A stretch of 14,262 nucleotides of DNA. It comes from Pigoraptor vietnamica. Taxonomy: Eukaryota > Opisthokonta > Filasterea. This document shows, piece by piece, positions 10,600 through 14,262 of this stretch; the first letter of the stretch is position 1, and the number at the start of each line of letters is the position of its first letter. The translations under genes were made by a program, and so were the position numbers. The notes under the pieces were generated by a model. That model ran no database searches and was not told the origin of the DNA. It saw nothing but the letters and a program-made list of their open reading frames with translations. The DNA is taken from contig CALSCQ010002847.1 in the NCBI GenBank assembly GCA_943704525.1, positions 1-14,262 of the forward strand, read 5' to 3'.

Positions 10600-10868
10600 T
10601 TAGGCGCGGCAGCGGAGGTGCCCGATGTCCGTGCGCGTGAAGCGGCCGACTTCGACAATACGCACTAGCACCTCTTCCGAGAGGCCGAGAAGCAGCGACA
10701 CGGAGGAGGGCTGCTCCACGGCGGCACGGGCGGGGCGGCACGGGCGGGTCTATGGCGAAAAGGGAGCAACGAAACGATTCGTGATCGAGCATCTCGCAGC
10801 ACATAAAATAGCAAATGTTGTTTTGTTTTTGCCCAACTCACGTGACGCCAGACACTCGTCACGACCAT
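10600..10868 (-). CDS. Possible short F-box-like ORF (doubtful gene)
   Basis: A tentative two-exon model. ATG at 10868 in a good context (AAAATGG) gives MVVTSVWRH (10868-10842), a GTGAGT donor follows, then an acceptor with a strong pyrimidine tract (ending CCATAG at 10750), then 49 codons to TAA at 10602-10600. The second exon contains LGLSEEVLVRIVEVG and TDIGHLRCRA, which resembles the first two helices of an F-box (the L-P-E-E-x-L-x-x-I ... D-L-x-x-L-R-x-V pattern). F-box proteins link substrates to SCF ubiquitin ligases. The frame stops before the F-box is complete and no substrate-binding domain follows, so this may be a gene fragment, a truncated relic or chance. It sits only 165 bases beyond the stop of the crotonase gene on the same strand. 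Confidence 0.25.
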
Positions 10869-10881
10869 TTTGCCTGTTCAG

Positions 10882-10887
10882 TTTATT
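10882..10887 (-). terminator. AATAAA polyadenylation signal for crotonase gene
   Basis: A canonical AATAAA hexamer on the - strand about 147 bases after the stop codon of the enoyl-CoA hydratase-family gene. It is the only canonical signal seen immediately after a gene end in the window, and it lies 14 bases before the tentative F-box start codon. Confidence 0.6.
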
Positions 10888-11033
10888 GCGAACCCCGCGC
10901 GCCACTCGAGCACGAAGGACCGCGCACACAGTCCGTTGTCGGTCGAAGCAGCGACTTCGAATCGAGTGCAGCTGTGTGCAGCCGCATCGCTGTGGAGCAA
11001 GGGCCAAAATAGCAGCCGAGCCCGGCGGACCAG

Positions 11034-12980
11034 CTACTTGCGTTGAGGGGTCGCTTCCCACACGTTCTTGAAGACGGGTTCCCGCTTCTCGCGAATGGCA
11101 GAAATGCCCTGCCAACACGCGCACTCATGTCAATTTACGTAAGTGAAAGGATGCCCGCTGAAAGCCACGCAAGCCACGCAGTAAGCACTGCACCAACGGC
11201 GCGGAGAAGGGCGAGCCTGCATCATTCAGCAAAGGGCAAACAAAGACGGAACCACGAACCTCCGCAATGTCGTCGCCAGCGTAGCAGATGGCCTGCGATG
11301 GTACAAAACGAATCACGCGCAACGACAACAGCCGTTTGAGCCGAATTATCTAATGCCGCGCAAGTGCATCTAGACGATCTCGCCCATCGCCTTCATGCTG
11401 CTACGAGCTCGACGAATGGTCACCGCCACTGTCCAGAAGCAAGCACACAACGGGAAGAGCGCTGTTCACATAAAAAAAATAAAAAAAAAATAAAAAAATA
11501 AAAAAAAATAAATTCAGAAGGCCGAGGGACAGCTCACCTGCGTGTCGGCCTCGCGTTGAAGTGCGCGCTCCAAGTCCTGCTCCACTTTGGCGCGAAGGGT
11601 GCGCGTGACGGCGCGGATGGAGATTGGGGAGCCTGCAAGCGCGGGATATACGAGTGCGCGTTAACACAGGCGCAACATCGATCCCAGATGGGAACATAAT
11701 CGCACATTAGGGCGCATGGGTTACGTTACAGCGCGTGACGTGCGAGAGTGCTGTGACCCTGTGCATTCGAGCGTGACGTGCGCGCGTGCTGCGATCCTGT
11801 TTGCATCCCCACCCGAGGCAACCTTTCGCGCCAGCCGAAGTGCCTCGTCGAGGAGAGCCTCCGGCGCGTGCGTCGAGAGCACGAGGCCCAGCCGCTGTGC
11901 CTCGGCCGCATCCACCAGTTCGCCGGTGAGAATGAGGCGAGAGGCAATTTGCGGATTCGTCAGCGCAGGAAGAAAGTGCGAGCCGCCCATTCCTGCCGAG
12001 AGGCGCGTGAGTTGGGGCGGTTGTGTGGCGTACAGACGTACGTGCAGCGTTGAGAAGAAACATGGAAGAGTGACAGACGGGGCGTGAAGGACAATAACAT
12101 CCGACATGCACATTCTGGCACAATTATGCGCCGCGAACGATTCTTCCGAGGGCACTTGCTTAACGTCCACAGCCACCCCCACACCCACCAGGTGTGATAC
12201 CGATGCGGGTGAAATTGAGTCCCATTTTGCTTGTGTTCGCCGCAAGCCTTCGCAAGGACAAACAGAGTTGAGCCACTCGAACAACGGCACTTGGACGAAC
12301 ACGCACGCAACCGCACACACGACTATCATACATACGTACCCCCCTCCCCAAACCCATCCACCCACCCACACACACCCACACACACACACGTGTAGTCGAC
12401 GTGCCACCTACCGCATGTCGCACGCAAGCGCAAGGCAAAAGCCCGCGCCGACGGCCGCTCCGTTGATGGCGGCGATTGCGGGAACGGGCAGAGTGCGAAC
12501 GGAGAGAAAGCGCTCGTAGAAACGGCGCATGATGAAGCTGTTCTCAATCGGCGACGACTGCAGAACAGGACACGATGGGCGAGTTGTGACGGATGAGAGA
12601 GTATGCACGCGAGGAGTTTGTGTTGTGTGCGTGCGTGTGTGTCTGCGTGTGTGTGTATGTGGGTGCGTGTGCCAGTCCGTTGGGACTGAGTGCGTGAAAT
12701 GCGCAAGTGCGTTCGTGTACGTTGCGTGTGTGCGTGCGCGTGCAAGCGCACTTTTGAGTCACTGCCCGCACAACCCGCACCTTTGTTCGGTCGAGAAGGA
12801 ACTGCAAGTCGCCGCCGGCACTAAACGCACGCCCCGCACCAGTCAAGACAACGGCGCGGAGAGCGGGATCCGCTGTGCAACGTAGCCCCGAAAGAGTCAC
12901 ACCGACACATGAGTAGGCTTAGATGGACACTGACACGGACACAGCACGCACGCACGCACATGCACACAGACACAGACACA

Positions 12981-13039
<59 letters not shown>

Positions 13040-13344
13040 CTACACCTCGCATGCGAAAGCATGACTGGCGGTGCACAAGCGGACCCACACGACAGCGTCT
13101 TGACTGTGTGCTCAAATTCCTCCCCCATCGCCGCCGTCAGCGCATTGAGTGCATCAGGCTTGTTCAGTCGCACGATCGCAACGCCCGTCCACGCGCCCCC
13201 ATCGACGTCCTTCTCCACAGTGACCTGTCCATCGCGCTTTGCGTGCGACGCCCCGTCGGACATCAAGCGCACGTGGGCGCGCAACACGTGCACGGGGCCA
13301 CACGCCGCGCGCAGTGAAGCGCGTGCAAACGACTGCCGAAGCAT
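11034..13344 (-). CDS. Enoyl-CoA hydratase/isomerase-family protein, probably mitochondrial
   Basis: A complete 311-residue crotonase-fold protein of acyl-CoA metabolism. Exons (5' to 3'): 13344-13089, 12872-12781, 12557-12412, 12247-12189, 11992-11813, 11632-11538, 11292-11260, 11108-11034; coding total 936 bases, all phases agree. Motifs: [16 protein letters not shown] (58-73), [16 protein letters not shown] (93-108, oxyanion-hole segment), [20 protein letters not shown] (145-164), [15 protein letters not shown] (181-195), [19 protein letters not shown], and the usual C-terminal IREKREPVF. Residues 1-27 ([13 protein letters not shown]...) are Arg/Ala/Ser-rich without acids, as in mitochondrial presequences; Met28 could give a cytosolic form. 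The two catalytic glutamates of classical hydratases (E144 and E164 in rat ECHS1) align to C157 and F177, so ordinary hydration is doubtful; isomerase, thioesterase or another crotonase reaction is possible. The substrate is unknown. Confidence 0.92.
11260..11292 (-). other. 33-base microexon of crotonase gene
   Basis: Encodes only [11 protein letters not shown] between phase-0 introns (acceptor CGCAG before 11292, donor GTTCGT after 11260). It supplies the family-conserved stretch before [13 protein letters not shown], so it is needed for a normal C terminus. Skipping it would keep the frame but delete 11 residues. Confidence 0.85.
11471..11512. repeat. A-rich tract (T-rich on sense strand), crotonase intron 6
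   Basis: A-runs of 7 to 10 separated by single T residues on the + strand. In the gene's sense direction this is a T-rich tract starting about 25 bases after the GTGAGC donor. Confidence 0.9.
12297..12392. repeat. CA/CACC-rich tract, crotonase intron 3
   Basis: An imperfect CA/CCCA repeat on the + strand, TG/TGGG-rich on the sense strand. It starts about 20 bases after the GTAGGT donor at 12411. Confidence 0.85.
12604..12680. repeat. (TG)n tract, crotonase intron 2
   Basis: A TG/TGCG run on the + strand, so CA-rich on the sense strand. It is the one clear intronic dinucleotide tract of this window with the opposite strand polarity. Confidence 0.85.
12925..13036. repeat. (CA)n microsatellite, crotonase intron 1
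   Basis: Contains a nearly pure (CA) run of about 26 units (12983-13036) plus degenerate CACAGA/CACG flanks. It is TG on the gene's sense strand. Read as protein it gives only Cys-Val repeats. Confidence 0.95.

Positions 13345-14262
<918 letters not shown>

Noticed and set aside
12873-12918. Crotonase exon 2 beginning further upstream, to include [13 protein letters not shown]
   Set aside because: No suitable AG acceptor keeps that frame. The acceptor at 12875-12873 gives matching phase and the smoother joint [17 protein letters not shown].

Overview
The window is nuclear DNA from an intron-dense, GC-rich eukaryote, most likely unicellular. All recognisable genes are split by short GT-AG introns (about 70 to 250 bases), many carrying long (TG)n/(CA)n runs. 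There is no sign of bacterial operons, ribosome binding sites or CRISPR arrays. A prominin, an SLC35F-type carrier, a MAK11/PAK1IP1 protein, a mitochondrial crotonase and a GMC oxidoreductase side by side fit a free-living protist (for example a holozoan or an amoeboid/flagellate lineage). The sequence alone does not fix the taxon.

Layout. (1) <1-2515, + strand: the last seven exons of an SLC35F5-like membrane transporter, 5' end missing. (2) 2672-5461, - strand: a complete ten-exon MAK11/PAK1IP1 homologue of 485 residues, tail-to-tail with the transporter. (3) 5462-6264: a divergent intergenic region containing a distinctly AT-rich island. (4) 6265-10239, + strand: a complete nine-exon, 867-residue prominin-like pentaspan glycoprotein. 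(5) 10240-11033: prominin 3' flank, then a doubtful two-exon F-box-like mini-gene on the - strand (10600-10868). (6) 11034-13344, - strand: a complete eight-exon, 311-residue enoyl-CoA hydratase/isomerase-family protein with a likely mitochondrial presequence. (7) 13345-13562: a short divergent promoter region with a perfect 17-bp inverted repeat. (8) 13563->14262, + strand: the first two exons of a GMC oxidoreductase, running off the window into a poly-G run.

I rebuilt the exon models by hand, requiring GT...AG borders, matching phases across every intron and continuity of family motifs. Every multi-exon gene closes in frame (1458, 2604 and 936 coding bases for the three complete genes). The genes do not form one pathway: membrane transport, ribosome assembly, membrane protrusion, acyl-CoA metabolism and flavin-dependent alcohol oxidation.

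The most unusual points are: TG-rich tracts placed mainly on the sense strand of introns; a donor-site preference for GTGNGT with an invariant G at +5; loss of both catalytic glutamates in the crotonase; the palindrome between the crotonase and GMC genes; a stop-free, frame-preserving first intron in the MAK11 gene; and the AT-rich island upstream of prominin. I did not find a clearly new multi-gene system.
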